Shown: positions 19,408-28,930, counted from the first letter of the stretch. The stretch: 49,327 bases of DNA from Pseudomonas sp. Leaf48 (GCF_001421885.1 NZ_LMLH01000007.1:83776-133102), one strand, 5' to 3'. The notes: a model not told the origin generated them from the letters alone. Translations and numbers: made by a program.

Positions 19408-19430
19408 AGCAGATTTGCGGTGTCTGGTCG

Positions 19431-19535
19431 GGCCCCATCGCGAGCAGGCTCGCTCCCACATTGGATTTCTATCAGACGCAAATTTTGTGTACGGCGCAGA
19501 ACCCGTGTGGGAGCGAGCCTGCTCGCGATGGGGCC
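19431..19535. repeat. REP doublet between convergent genes
   Basis: CCCCATCGCGAGCAGGCTCG on the left and its complement CGAGCCTGCTCGCGATGGGG on the right, each with GCTCCCACA-type ends facing inward. It lies in the gap between sprT and the CoA-transferase gene. Confidence 0.92.
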
Positions 19536-19545
19536 AGAGCAGGCG

Positions 19546-20727
19546 CTAGAGAATTACCTTGGCTCGCCGCAATTGCTCAATCCGCTGCGCACTGAACCCC
19601 AACTCCCCCAACACCTGATCGGTATGTTGCCCCAGCGCCGCGCCAATATGCCGAGGCTCAGGCAAACCTTGCGAAAACTTCAACGGACACGCCATCTGCG
19701 CCTGGCTCGAACCATCACCTCGCGGCACTTGCGTCACCAGTTCCCGCGCCTGCAACTGCGGATGCAGCACTGCCTCGCCCAGACTCAACACCGGCTCGAC
19801 GCAGGCATCAAGTTCGGCGAACAACGCGCATAAATCGGCGAAGTCGTGCTTTTCGAACTCGACCTTCAGCGCGTCCTTGAGCTTTTTCTGCTGCGCCGGT
19901 TGCGCTGACAGACCCAGACTGGCCAGTTCCTCCAGCCCCAGCGCCGCGCACAACGGTTTCATGAATGCCGGTTCCAGGCTACCCACCGACAGCCAGCGCC
20001 CATCCCGGGAGCGGTAGTAGTCGTAGAAACTGCCGCCATTGAGGAGCTGGTCCTCCGGCCCCGGCTCAACGCCACAGGCCAGATACCCGGCACCCGACAT
20101 GGCGTTGAGGCTGAACGCACAGTCGGTCATGCTCACATCCAGATGCTGACCCAGACCGCTTTGCTGCCGGGCGATGACCGCCGCCAGCAGGCCGATCACC
20201 CCGTGCAGCGACCCACCGGCGACATCCGCCACCTGCATACCCAATGGCAGCGGCCCCGCGTCGGCACGACCGGTGTAGCTCGCCAGCCCGGCCAGCGCCA
20301 GATAATTGATGTCATGGCCGGCGCGGTCCTTATAGGGGCCGGTCTGACCGTAACCGGTAATCGACACATAGATCAGCTTCGGATTGATCGCCTTCAGGGC
20401 TTCATAGCCCAGGCCCAATCGATCCATGACGCCAGGGCGGAACTGCTCGAGCACGATGTCGTAGTCTTCGAGCAACTGCTTGATCACCTCCAGTGCCTCA
20501 GGCTGCTTGAGGTCCAGGGCAAGGCTGCGTTTGTTGCGATTGAGATAGGCATGGCTGGCCGACACCCCGTGATCCTGGGGCGGCAGGACCCGCAGCAGGT
20601 CCATGCGGGTCGGCGATTCGATGCGCAACACCTCGGCGCCCATGTCCGCCAGCAGCAAGGAGGCGAACGGCCCCGGCAGCAATGTCGAGAAATCCAGAAC
20701 CTTGAGTGACGCCAGTGGACCGAGCAT
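19546..20727 (-). CDS. CaiB/BaiF-family CoA-transferase (class III)
   Basis: A 393-residue class III CoA-transferase/racemase-type enzyme. The N-terminus LASLKVLDFSTLLPGPFASLLLADMGAEVLRIE is the family signature. The catalytic Asp lies in the YLALAGLASYTGRADAGPL/ADVAGGSLHGV region. The start at 20727 removes an 18-residue upstream extension not seen in the family. The sequence pattern is close to alpha-methylacyl-CoA racemases, but substrate cannot be assigned. No acyl-CoA ligase or dehydrogenase is adjacent. Confidence 0.85.
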   Translation of the reverse strand: MLGPLASLKVLDFSTLLPGPFASLLLADMGAEVLRIESPTRMDLLRVLPPQDHGVSASHAYLNRNKRSLALDLKQPEALEVIKQLLEDYDIVLEQFRPGVMDRLGLGYEALKAINPKLIYVSITGYGQTGPYKDRAGHDINYLALAGLASYTGRADAGPLPLGMQVADVAGGSLHGVIGLLAAVIARQQSGLGQHLDVSMTDCAFSLNAMSGAGYLACGVEPGPEDQLLNGGSFYDYYRSRDGRWLSVGSLEPAFMKPLCAALGLEELASLGLSAQPAQQKKLKDALKVEFEKHDFADLCALFAELDACVEPVLSLGEAVLHPQLQARELVTQVPRGDGSSQAQMACPLKFSQGLPEPRHIGAALGQHTDQVLGELGFSAQRIEQLRRAKVIL

Positions 20728-20830
20728 GAGAATTCTCCCTTTACGATGCCCCAGCCTAGGCAGCCGAGGGCGTTGCGGCAATCACCTTATGCGCCAGTTG
20801 CAATGACCGTAACGTTCAAATCCTGCTCAT

Positions 20831-20858
20831 GAAAAAACCCGCCGAAGCGGGTTTTTCA
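20831..20858 (-). terminator. Terminator of dctA
   Basis: AAAAACCCGC-CGAA-GCGGGTTTTT is a GC stem with a GNRA-like tetraloop and T-runs on both strands, 13 bp after the dctA stop codon. Confidence 0.9.
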
Positions 20859-20870
20859 TTGCAGCCTGTC

Positions 20871-22205
20871 TTACTTGACGTTGCTCGGGGTCGGGCCCTC
20901 GGCCACACCCAGGTCGTCTTGCTCACGCTCGTCGGCGATGCCGCGACCGCCGGAAGCCAGTTCCGCTTGCAGCACGTCGGTATCCAGCTCCTTGACCCAT
21001 TTGGCCACAACGATGGTCGCAACCGCGTTGCCCACCAGGTTGGTCAGGGCCCGGGCTTCGGACATGAAGCGGTCGATACCGAGGATCAGCGCCAGGCCGG
21101 CAACCGGCAGGTGGCCCACGGCGGACAGGGTGGCAGCCAGGACGATGAAACCGCTACCGGTCACGCCCGCAGCCCCTTTGGAGGACAACAGCAGTACCAC
21201 CAACAGCGTGATCTGGTGGGTGAGGTCCATCTGAGTGTCGGTTGCCTGGGCAATGAACACCGCCGCCATGGTCAGGTAGATCGCCGTACCGTCGAGGTTG
21301 AACGAGTAACCAGTCGGGATCACCAGGCCAACTACGGACTTCTGCGCGCCCAGGCGTTCCATTTTGATCAGCATGCGTGGCAGCACCGACTCCGAAGAGG
21401 AAGTACCCAGTACGATCAGCAGTTCCTCACGGATGTAGCGGATCATCTTCAACACGCTGAAGCCGTGCATACGGGCAATCGAACCCAGCACGATCAGGAT
21501 GAACAACAGGCAGGTGATGTAGAAGCAGATCATCAACTGGCCCAGTTGCACCAGCGAGCCGACGCCGTAGGCACCGATGGTGAACGCCATGGCACCAAAG
21601 GCACCCAGTGGCGCGAGCTTCATGATCATGTTGATGATGTTGAACATCACGTGGGCGAAGCGATCGATAAAGTCCAGCAGTGGCTTGCCGTAGGCGCCCA
21701 GGCGATGCAGGGCGAAACCGAAGATCACCGAGAACATCAACACTTGCAGGATGTCACCGGTGGCGAATGCGCCGACGATGGTGTTCGGGATCACATTGAG
21801 GAGGAAGCCGACAACGCTTTGATCAGCACTGGCTGCGACGTAGCTGGCGATTTTCGAGGTGTCCAGGGTCGTTACGTCGATATGCATGCCGTCGCCCGGT
21901 TGCACGATGTTGACCACAACCAGCCCCACCAGCAGGGCAATGGTCGACACGATCTCGAAGTACAGCAACGCATACCCGCCGGTCTTGCCCACTGACTTCA
22001 TGTTCTGCATGCCGGCAATACCGCTGACCACGGTACAGAAGATGATCGGGGCGATGATCATCTTGATCAGCTTGATGAACCCGTCACCCAGCGGCTTTAC
22101 GGCCACACCGAGCTGTGGATAGAAGTGACCGAGCAAAATACCGATGACAATTGCAACGATCACCTGGAAATACAGGGATTTGTACAGTGGCTGACGAGTC
22201 GTCAT
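20871..22205 (-). CDS. dctA: C4-dicarboxylate/H+ symporter DctA
   Basis: A 444-residue inner-membrane carrier of the DAACS family that imports succinate, fumarate and malate. Hydrophobic helices run through the whole length. The signatures [16 protein letters not shown] and [20 protein letters not shown] are the substrate-binding hairpin and helix motifs. ATG at 22205 follows GAGGAAC. A sigma-54 promoter (22336-22351) gives a leader of about 120 nt, in line with DctB/DctD control known in Pseudomonas. The gene is followed by a strong terminator. No dctBD genes are in the window. Confidence 0.96.
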   Translation of the reverse strand: MTTRQPLYKSLYFQVIVAIVIGILLGHFYPQLGVAVKPLGDGFIKLIKMIIAPIIFCTVVSGIAGMQNMKSVGKTGGYALLYFEIVSTIALLVGLVVVNIVQPGDGMHIDVTTLDTSKIASYVAASADQSVVGFLLNVIPNTIVGAFATGDILQVLMFSVIFGFALHRLGAYGKPLLDFIDRFAHVMFNIINMIMKLAPLGAFGAMAFTIGAYGVGSLVQLGQLMICFYITCLLFILIVLGSIARMHGFSVLKMIRYIREELLIVLGTSSSESVLPRMLIKMERLGAQKSVVGLVIPTGYSFNLDGTAIYLTMAAVFIAQATDTQMDLTHQITLLVVLLLSSKGAAGVTGSGFIVLAATLSAVGHLPVAGLALILGIDRFMSEARALTNLVGNAVATIVVAKWVKELDTDVLQAELASGGRGIADEREQDDLGVAEGPTPSNVK

Positions 22206-22335
22206 TGCAAAGTTCCTCAAGGGTGCCCGGTGACAACATCCATCTGTTGCACGTGACACCTCAATTGCGAACCCTCCTGCACTGGAGGGATTTGTTTTTC
22301 CGAGCTGCACCATGGCAGGCATCTGCTCATGGCAT

Positions 22336-22351
22336 CGCAAGGCCCGTGCCA
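22336..22351 (-). promoter_or_regulatory. Sigma-54 promoter of dctA
   Basis: Read on the minus strand the sequence is TGGCAC-GGGCC-TTGCG, matching the -24/-12 consensus TGGCAC-N5-TTGCW except for the last base, with GG and GC exactly 10 bp apart. Transcription should start near 22324. Confidence 0.8.
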
Positions 22352-22430
22352 CTTAATGCGAAAACTCCGCCAGCCTCATGCCATCAAGGGTTGCAGGGTT
22401 TCCCAGGTCGCCTGACAGTTACATCCAGGT

Positions 22431-22485
22431 GGCGGATATCCGCCCTTCCACTAAAACCGGTCCTGCAAATTGGCGGATATCCGCC
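22431..22485. promoter_or_regulatory. Two identical palindromes, candidate enhancer sites
   Basis: The perfect 14-bp palindrome GGCGGATATCCGCC occurs at 22431-22444 and again at 22472-22485, 41 bp apart centre to centre (about four helical turns). They lie about 110 and 155 bp upstream of the predicted dctA start, where activators of sigma-54 polymerase such as DctD bind. They are also 60-115 bp upstream of the AraC regulator start, so they could instead be its operator. Confidence 0.65.
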
Positions 22486-22545
22486 CTGTTCACACCAGCT
22501 GCCGAGCAGCTACCATCCGTCGCTCAATGGATGGATCTGCCTGTT

Positions 22546-23544
22546 ATGCGCGAACGTACCATCGCCAGTCATTTCGCCCGGGCCGCTCTCGGCGGTGCGC
22601 GTCGGCACGGCTACGATTATTCGGGTCTGTTGCAGCAACTGGGGATCAGTCCCGAGTTGCTCCAGGAGCCCAGGGCGCGCATTGCGCCAGAGCAGTTCAC
22701 CCAACTGATACAAGGGTTATGGCTGGCACTGGACGACGAATACCTGGGGTTTGGGCAAGCCCCAAGCAGACCAGGCAGCTTCGCGATGATGTGTCATGCC
22801 GTGATTCACTGCCGCAATCTGGAAAAGGCACTGCGTCGCGGCTTATTGTTTTATAGCCTATTCCCCGGGGCTCCGCGCCTGACCCTGAGCCAGGAGGACG
22901 ATTGGGTGTGCCTGAGCCTGGACGACTCACAACTGTGGGACCCGGACCACTTCCTCAGCGAGAGTCTGCTGGTGATATGGCACCGCTTCGGCAGCTGGCT
23001 GATCGGCCAGCGCATCCGTCTGGAGCAGGCCACCTTCGGTTACCCCAGGCCCGACCACGGTGCCGAATACGATTTACTGTTCTCCTGCCCGCTCGAGTTT
23101 TCCACTGACCGCAGCAGCCTGCGCTTTCACAGTCGCTACCTGAACATGCCACTGCTACAGGACGAACGTACGCTCAAGCACTTCCTTGAGCGCTCCCCCG
23201 CCGACCTGTTGTCGCGCCCCGACGACGGCGACAGCCTGACCAGTCAGTTGCGGCGCCTGCTCAACCGCGACAGTTCGCACTGGCCGGATCTGGAAGCCGT
23301 GGCGGCACATCTGCACATCAGCCCGCAGACATTGCGCAGGCACCTGCGTGAGGAAGGTTCCAGTTTTCAGGAGCTGAAGGATCAGTTGCGCCGGGATATC
23401 GCGATTTATCACCTGAACCGCGCCGATTTGTCATTGCAACAGATTGCCGAACAACTCGGCTTTTCCGAGCCTTCGGCGTTTCACCGCGCGTTCAAGAAGT
23501 GGACAGGGCTTACACCGGGCGCCTATCGGGCGCAGGAAATGTAG
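22546..23544 (+). CDS. AraC-family transcriptional regulator
   Basis: A regulator of about 332 residues. The N-terminal two thirds is the Arabinose_bd-like effector domain (HFARAALGGARRHGYDY, with LLQQLGISPELLQ). The C-terminal 100 residues hold the two helix-turn-helix units, ending SLQQIAEQLGFSEPSAFHRAFKKWTGLTPGAYR. The start is uncertain: ATG at 22546 begins at the conserved part, ATG at 22531 adds five residues, and neither has a clear ribosome site. It is divergent from dctA and shares its upstream region. The effector and targets are unknown. Confidence 0.85.
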   Translation: MRERTIASHFARAALGGARRHGYDYSGLLQQLGISPELLQEPRARIAPEQFTQLIQGLWLALDDEYLGFGQAPSRPGSFAMMCHAVIHCRNLEKALRRGLLFYSLFPGAPRLTLSQEDDWVCLSLDDSQLWDPDHFLSESLLVIWHRFGSWLIGQRIRLEQATFGYPRPDHGAEYDLLFSCPLEFSTDRSSLRFHSRYLNMPLLQDERTLKHFLERSPADLLSRPDDGDSLTSQLRRLLNRDSSHWPDLEAVAAHLHISPQTLRRHLREEGSSFQELKDQLRRDIAIYHLNRADLSLQQIAEQLGFSEPSAFHRAFKKWTGLTPGAYRAQEM

Positions 23545-23601
23545 GAGCACCGCTGCACGCCAGGCTCCTGCGAGGGTTGACGCGACAGGCTCGCGCCTGA
23601 A

Positions 23602-24954
23602 TCACGCCACCGGAAAATGGATCCTGAACGCCGCCCCGCCCATCGACGAGTCCTCCAGGGTCAGCTTGGCGTTGTAACTCTCGATGATGTCCTTGACCAC
23701 CGCCAGGCCAATCCCCTGCCCCGGATGCTGACGATCCAGGCGTTCACCACGTTGCAGGATTCGCGCGCGCTGATCCTGTGGTACACCGGGACCGTCGTCC
23801 TCGACACACAATTCGATGCCGCCAAGGGTTTGGCGCACGCTGATACGAATTTCACCGAGGCACAGGCGATAGGCGTTTTCCAGCAGATTACCCAGCATTT
23901 CCAGCAAGGCCCCCTGCTCGATCGGCACATAACAGGGCTCCGGCAGATCAAAAGCGACTTTCACCCGTTTGTCGCGGTAGACCTTGTCCAGCGTATCGCA
24001 CAGACTTTGCAGCACCGGCCGTAGCCGCACCTGATGCCGCACCAGACCGCTTTTGCGCAGGCTGGCGCGCTGCAACTGATAGCTGATCTGCTGACTCATG
24101 CGTTCGATCTGGGTCTGCAGCACCCAGGCCTGATCACGATCTTCCGGACGCTGAGCCATGTCCTCGCTGACACCTTGCAGCACCGCCAGCGGAGTTTTCA
24201 GGCTGTGGGCCAGATCATCGAGAGAGTCCCGATAGCGGCTGCGCTGCTCACGTTCGCTGTGCAGCAGACGGTTCAGGGAACCGGTCAGGCGCAACAGTTC
24301 CCGGGGATGCTCTTCACTGAGGCTTTCGCGCGTACCGCCTTCGATCTGGTCCAGTTCCTGGCTCAAGCGACGCAACGCCTGCAGGCCCCAGGTCAAACCT
24401 ATCCACAGCAACGCCAGCAGCACCAGCAATGCAGCGCCGAAGCCCAGATAGAGATTTTCCCGCAGTCCTTCGAGGGTAATTTCGTACTCGCGAACCGGTT
24501 GCAGCGCAACAATGCTGAACGCAGCACTCTTGCCGCCCAGCAATTTGACCTCGACGTCATAGACGAAGAATTCCTGGCCGTTGGCTTCGCGGATTCGCGC
24601 GAACTCATTGCCACGTCCGTCATAACGCGGCTTGTAATTGATGTGCTCTTCCTGGGTGGCTTTCGAGCGCCAAACCAGTTGACCTTCGCGGTCGTAGATG
24701 TAGCCGAGCAAACGGCTGTCGGTGAGGTTGAAACGCTCGTCAGGCAATTGCGCCGGCATCTGCAGGCCGTTGTTTTCAACCCGGGCGGCGGAAATCAGCG
24801 TGGTGACATCCGACGCCAGGCGCTGCTCGATGGAATCCTGCAGCGCCAGACTGAACGCGCCCTGCATCGCTGGCAACAACGCCAGCATGAACAACACCGC
24901 CAGGAGCGTGGCGGCGAGCATCAGACGAACGCGAAGCGAGCGAATCAAGTGCAA
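23602..24954 (-). CDS. phoQ: Sensor histidine kinase PhoQ
   Basis: A 450-residue inner-membrane kinase that senses low Mg2+ and cationic peptides. TM1 lies at about 8-30, a periplasmic domain of about 130 residues follows, and TM2 at about 172-193 (YLGFGAALLVLLALLWIGL). The phosphoacceptor lies in LDDLAHSLKTPLAVLQG, the N box in LGNLLENAYRLC, and the G boxes in DDGPGVP and GQGIGLAVVKDI. The start overlaps phoP by 10 bp. The order oprH-phoP-phoQ equals that of P. aeruginosa, which supports the name strongly. Confidence 0.94.
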   Translation of the reverse strand: MHLIRSLRVRLMLAATLLAVLFMLALLPAMQGAFSLALQDSIEQRLASDVTTLISAARVENNGLQMPAQLPDERFNLTDSRLLGYIYDREGQLVWRSKATQEEHINYKPRYDGRGNEFARIREANGQEFFVYDVEVKLLGGKSAAFSIVALQPVREYEITLEGLRENLYLGFGAALLVLLALLWIGLTWGLQALRRLSQELDQIEGGTRESLSEEHPRELLRLTGSLNRLLHSEREQRSRYRDSLDDLAHSLKTPLAVLQGVSEDMAQRPEDRDQAWVLQTQIERMSQQISYQLQRASLRKSGLVRHQVRLRPVLQSLCDTLDKVYRDKRVKVAFDLPEPCYVPIEQGALLEMLGNLLENAYRLCLGEIRISVRQTLGGIELCVEDDGPGVPQDQRARILQRGERLDRQHPGQGIGLAVVKDIIESYNAKLTLEDSSMGGAAFRIHFPVA

Positions 24955-25622
24955 CGCTCATTGAACAGATAACCGAGGCCTCGAACGGTATCGATCGGTT
25001 TAAACCCCGCCGGGGCTTCCAGTTTACGGCGCAGGCGGCCGACCAATACCTCGATCACGTTCGGATCACGCTCATCGTCATCCGGGTAGAGTTGCTCCAT
25101 CAGACGATCCTTGGGCACCACCTGCTGATGGTGGCGCATCAAATACTCGAGGATGCGATATTCATACGCGGTCAACGCCAGGGGTTGTTCGTCGAGGGAC
25201 GCCTGTTTGCGATTGAGATCGAGCAACAAGGGGCCGGCGACAATGGTCGACTGGGTGAATCCGCTGGAGCGACGCAGCAAGGCATTCAGCCGGGCGTCCA
25301 GCTCTTCGAACTGGAACGGCTTGACCACGTAATCGTCGGCACCGGCGGCCAGGCCCTCGACCTTGTCTTGCCAGTTGCCTCGAGCCGTAAGGATCAGGAT
25401 CGGAAAGGTCTTGCCCGAGGAGCGCAGTTGTCGGATCAGGTCGAGGCCGCCCATTCCCGGCAGGCCCAGGTCAATCACCGCCAGGTCGTGGTTGAACTGC
25501 TGTGTCTGATACAGCGCCTCTTCGGCATTGGCAACGGACTCGACCACATGACCACTATCGGTCAAGCGGGTTTGCAGGTGATGACGCAATAGCGCTTCAT
25601 CCTCGACGACCAGCAATTTCAT
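24945..25622 (-). CDS. phoP: Response regulator PhoP
   Basis: A 225-residue OmpR-family regulator, the exact length of P. aeruginosa PhoP. Acidic residues lie in VVEDEALL, the phospho-acceptor Asp in LAVIDLGLPGMGG and the Lys in DDYVVKPFQFEEL. The winged helix ends VLVGRLRRKLEAPAG and TVRGLGYLF. The start MKLLVVEDEALL at 25622 is preferred over a frame starting 10 codons upstream. It activates oprH-phoPQ itself through the PhoP half-sites at 26401-26439. Confidence 0.95.
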   Translation of the reverse strand: MKLLVVEDEALLRHHLQTRLTDSGHVVESVANAEEALYQTQQFNHDLAVIDLGLPGMGGLDLIRQLRSSGKTFPILILTARGNWQDKVEGLAAGADDYVVKPFQFEELDARLNALLRRSSGFTQSTIVAGPLLLDLNRKQASLDEQPLALTAYEYRILEYLMRHHQQVVPKDRLMEQLYPDDDERDPNVIEVLVGRLRRKLEAPAGFKPIDTVRGLGYLFNERCT

Positions 25623-25739
25623 AACGCTCTCCAGGCAAATCAACATCTGCAAAGGTGCGACAGTGTACCTCGGCGGCTAACAGGACTATGCCGGATCAGC
25701 CACTGAGGCGATCCGGCGCAGACCATTGCAATACACTTT

Positions 25740-26339
25740 TTAGAAAGCGAAGTTGGCTGCCAGGTAAGTCTGGGCGCTGCTGGTCAGATCCAGCGAACCT
25801 TGTTTGCTGCCACTGCGCTGAACCATCTCGGTGCTGGCATTGCTGCGCAGGTAACGATAACCCAGTTCAACCGACGTGTTTTTTGAAACCTGTTGCAGGA
25901 CACCGACTTGTCCGCCCAGGGCGTATCCGATGTTGCTGTCGCGGCTGAAGCCAGACGACTCCTGTGTCAGCTTGGTCAGACCGGCAGTGGCACCGCCGAA
26001 CAGCTTGGTGTCGCTGCCTACCGGATAGAACAGGTCGTAGCTGCCCAGGAGGTTTTCCTGACGCAGTTTAATGCCATTGTGCGAGCCCGACACGTTGTCG
26101 TAAGTAGCGTAGTAGCGGCCCTGACTGTTTTGCTGACCCGCACGCACACCCCAGGTGGTGTCCTTGCCGATCACGCCATCGGCGTTCGGGCTATTGAGGT
26201 TATCGTTCAGTGCGTGGGACTTTTTCACTTTGTCACTGGTCTGTCCAAGCGTAAGGCCCGCGAAGTTATCGTTGGCCTGAACGGCGGCACTGGCGCCCAT
26301 TACGGTGAAAGCCAGAAGCAGATTCTTCAATGTAGTCAT
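25740..26339 (-). CDS. oprH: Outer-membrane protein OprH-like
   Basis: A 199-residue exported protein with a signal peptide cleaved after SAAVQA (about residue 22). The rest alternates polar and hydrophobic residues as expected for a small eight-strand beta barrel and ends with the outer-membrane signature Phe (LAANFAF). OprH is made under Mg2+ limitation and binds LPS, replacing divalent cations. Position upstream of phoPQ and the PhoP sites support the assignment. The gap of 117 bp to phoP holds no obvious terminator. Confidence 0.9.
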   Translation of the reverse strand: MTTLKNLLLAFTVMGASAAVQANDNFAGLTLGQTSDKVKKSHALNDNLNSPNADGVIGKDTTWGVRAGQQNSQGRYYATYDNVSGSHNGIKLRQENLLGSYDLFYPVGSDTKLFGGATAGLTKLTQESSGFSRDSNIGYALGGQVGVLQQVSKNTSVELGYRYLRSNASTEMVQRSGSKQGSLDLTSSAQTYLAANFAF

Positions 26340-26400
26340 TGGTGTCGTTCCTGTTGGGGGTAGTTGTTTTTGGGTACGGGGCAAGATTACCCACGGAGCC

Positions 26401-26439
26401 CTGAACTCCCCCTGAACGCACTCTGAACCTGGGCTGAAC
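26401..26439 (-). promoter_or_regulatory. Four phased PhoP half-sites upstream of oprH
   Basis: CTGAAC occurs at 26401, 26412, 26423 and 26434, each repeat starting exactly 11 bp after the last. On the minus strand this is four GTTCAG hexamers separated by 5 bp, that is two adjoining PhoP boxes (consensus GTTCAG-N5-GTTCAG). They end about 60-100 bp upstream of the oprH start codon. Confidence 0.88.
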
Positions 26440-26544
26440 CAACCCGGCCTGAATGTCTCAATAGTTTTCAACAGGAGAATTGAGCTTGGCGGTACACGAT
26501 TTCAGAACTACCCACCGCCAAGGCAACCCGGCAAAATACCCGCC

Positions 26545-27270
26545 ATGAATCATGTCCCCGCCCTGCCCCTCTGCTGCACCCCACTCGATGACCATTGGCC
26601 GTTGCCTTTGCTGCTGCCGGATACAGTGCTGTTGAGTACTCATTTCGACAGTTTGCAATTGGCGCCTGATGACTTCCAGCGCAGTGCTGTCGAGGTGCCG
26701 GCGAGCATCCAGCGTTCGGTCGCCAAACGCCGGGCGGAGTTTCTTGCCGGACGGGTTTGCGCCCGGGCCGCATTGCAGCGACTGGAAGGATTGAACTTCA
26801 CTCCCGCCATAGGTGAGGACCGCGCTCCGGTCTGGCCGGACCATATCGCAGGTTCGATCACCCATAGCACCGGCCGGGCAGCTGCAATCGTCGCCAACAA
26901 GCGCCATTGGCGCGGCTTGGGCATGGACCTGGAAAACCTGTTGAATGCCGAACGGGCCGAGCGCCTGGCCGGGGAAATCCTCAACCCCGCGGAGCTACAG
27001 CGCATGGCGGCCGGACCCCGAGACCATCTGGCCCTGCTGGTAACCCTGACCTTCTCGGTCAAGGAAAGCCTGTTCAAGGCGCTTTATCCGATCGTTGAGC
27101 AGCGTTTTTATTTTGAACATGCCGAAGTGCTGGAGTGGCACGAGACGGGGGAAGTACGCTTGCGCTTGTTGACCGACCTGTCCAATGAATGGCGCAATGG
27201 CACCGAACTGGATGCGCAGTTCGCAGTCAGGGACGGGCAGTTGTTGAGTCTGGTAAGCATCAAGGCCTGA
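26545..27270 (+). CDS. pcpS: 4'-phosphopantetheinyl transferase, PcpS/EntD type
   Basis: A 241-residue cytosolic enzyme that transfers phosphopantetheine from CoA to carrier proteins of fatty-acid, siderophore and polyketide/peptide synthesis. The Mg2+-binding motif appears as RGLGMDLENL and the second motif as LTFSVKESLFKALYP, both typical of the Sfp/EntD group. In P. aeruginosa the single enzyme PcpS serves both primary and secondary metabolism. The gene is divergent from oprH and is a single transcription unit as far as can be seen. An upstream initiator closer to the N-terminal homology was not found. Confidence 0.92.
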   Translation: MNHVPALPLCCTPLDDHWPLPLLLPDTVLLSTHFDSLQLAPDDFQRSAVEVPASIQRSVAKRRAEFLAGRVCARAALQRLEGLNFTPAIGEDRAPVWPDHIAGSITHSTGRAAAIVANKRHWRGLGMDLENLLNAERAERLAGEILNPAELQRMAAGPRDHLALLVTLTFSVKESLFKALYPIVEQRFYFEHAEVLEWHETGEVRLRLLTDLSNEWRNGTELDAQFAVRDGQLLSLVSIKA

Positions 27271-27319
27271 AGTCTATCAGGGCGCTGAAAACCCCCAGGT
27301 CGCAACGCACACACAAATA

Positions 27320-28930
27320 TCAACGTCGCTCCTGATTCCTCGGCCAGCTCAAACTGAAACACGCCCCACCCAGGCTTTTACTCTTGCCGACCAAGGCGCG
27401 CCCGTCATGCCAATGGATGATCCGCCGCACGATCGACAACCCCAGCCCATGCCCACCCGAAGCACGGGTGCGACTGTCGTCCAGGCGCAGGAATGGCGTG
27501 AAGATTTTTTCCCACGCCGACTCCGGCACACCCGGCCCGTCATCTTCGATATCCACCCGACAACGTTGCTGCCCGACCTGGTAACTGATGGTCACCCGTG
27601 ATTGCGCGTGACGCATGGCGTTGGTCACCAGGTTCTGGATCGCCCGGTGCAGGTAGCGCGGTTCGGCCTCGACCCAGGCGTCGTCGCAATCGGCGGCCGA
27701 CAGGCACAAGCCCCGTTGCACCGTGACCTGTGCACGCAAGGGCGCGAGTTCCTCGATCACTTGATTGACCAAGGCGTCCAGATCGATACGCTGAAAATTC
27801 AGCGCCGGCGAACCCTGCTCCAGCCGCGCGTACGTCAGCATCTCGTCCACCAAGCGGTCGAGATCCTCGATGTCGTTGTCCATGCCCTGACAGTATTTTT
27901 CCAGGGCTTGCGGCGTGGTGGCCGAGCCGATCATTTCCAGGCCAAAACGCAGGCGCGCCACCGGCGTGCGCAACTCGTGGGATACCGCGCGCACCAGTTC
28001 ACGCTGGATCGCGAGCAACTGTTGCAAGTGCTCGGCCATCCCGTTGAATGCCGACGCCAGGCGCCCCACCGAGTCGGCGCCGCGGGTCGGCACACGGGTT
28101 TCCAGGCTGCCCTGGGCGATGCGCGTCGCGGCGGCTTCGAGGCCCCGCAAGCGCCGCTCCAATTGGCGCACCAGCAGGTAGACAATCAAACCGATCAGCG
28201 TCAACCCGAGCGCGGCAATCAGCACCAACCACTCAGGCGGATAAGGATTCATCTGATACAACGGACCGATTTCCAGGACCCACGGCGTGCCGACCATGCC
28301 GGCGAACACGCGGATCGAGTCGCCGCCCTTGCCCAGCGCCATCACGGTGTCCCCCTCGGACACCCGGCGGCTCTGGTCCTCGTCCATGTCCGCTTCATCC
28401 ACCGTGACCAGCCGCAGGTCGAAGCCGAACCCCTTGCTTTCCTTCAATTGCGCCAGGCGCATGGGCTGATCGGCTACCGGGGTGCGCACCAGTTCATCGG
28501 TCAACAGGTAGATGGTCGCCCGGGCCAGTTGTTCGCTGATCTGCTGCACTTCCCCGGTGAGCATCAACTGTTCCTTGTCGCTGACCAGCTTGTATACCTT
28601 CGCCGCATGCGGGCCGATCTGTTCGACCAATGCCTGGCCGCGTAACACACGAGTGCGCTGGGTCAGGTCAAGGTCGGTTTCGGCAAAGGTTTTCAGCCCC
28701 AGCGGAATCCCCAGCAGCCGTTCCCACACCAGCAAGGCCCGGTGGCGCTCGGTCTGGTTCATCGGTTGCAAGTTGTCGGCCATCAGCGAAAACGTGCCGT
28801 GGGCCAGACGCTCGCGGTACTGCTCGCTGCGAACCTGGTTGAGCAGATGCAAGGCCAGCACGCCCAGCACCGCCACCAGAATCAGCGCGGCGCACATGCC
28901 GCCATAGATGCGCAGGAAGATTGAATTCAC
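27320..28930 (-). CDS. Sensor histidine kinase, RstB-like
   Basis: A 536-residue inner-membrane kinase. TM1 is at about 8-28; a large periplasmic domain (about 200 residues) follows; TM2 lies at about 232-254 (EWLVLIAALGLTLIGLIVYLLV). HAMP, then the phosphoacceptor VRAVSHELRTPVARLRFGLE, N box IQNLVTNAMRHAQ and G boxes EDDGPGVP and GHGLGLSIVRRI are intact. It overlaps the regulator by 4 bp (ATGA). In P. aeruginosa the corresponding pair (PA1157-PA1158) also stands beside nrdA. The signal is unknown. Confidence 0.9.
   Translation of the reverse strand: MNSIFLRIYGGMCAALILVAVLGVLALHLLNQVRSEQYRERLAHGTFSLMADNLQPMNQTERHRALLVWERLLGIPLGLKTFAETDLDLTQRTRVLRGQALVEQIGPHAAKVYKLVSDKEQLMLTGEVQQISEQLARATIYLLTDELVRTPVADQPMRLAQLKESKGFGFDLRLVTVDEADMDEDQSRRVSEGDTVMALGKGGDSIRVFAGMVGTPWVLEIGPLYQMNPYPPEWLVLIAALGLTLIGLIVYLLVRQLERRLRGLEAAATRIAQGSLETRVPTRGADSVGRLASAFNGMAEHLQQLLAIQRELVRAVSHELRTPVARLRFGLEMIGSATTPQALEKYCQGMDNDIEDLDRLVDEMLTYARLEQGSPALNFQRIDLDALVNQVIEELAPLRAQVTVQRGLCLSAADCDDAWVEAEPRYLHRAIQNLVTNAMRHAQSRVTISYQVGQQRCRVDIEDDGPGVPESAWEKIFTPFLRLDDSRTRASGGHGLGLSIVRRIIHWHDGRALVGKSKSLGGACFSLSWPRNQERR

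Noticed and set aside
22378..22545. Longer AraC regulator starting at 22378
   Set aside because: It would put both operator-like palindromes inside the coding region and adds residues without family character or ribosome site.
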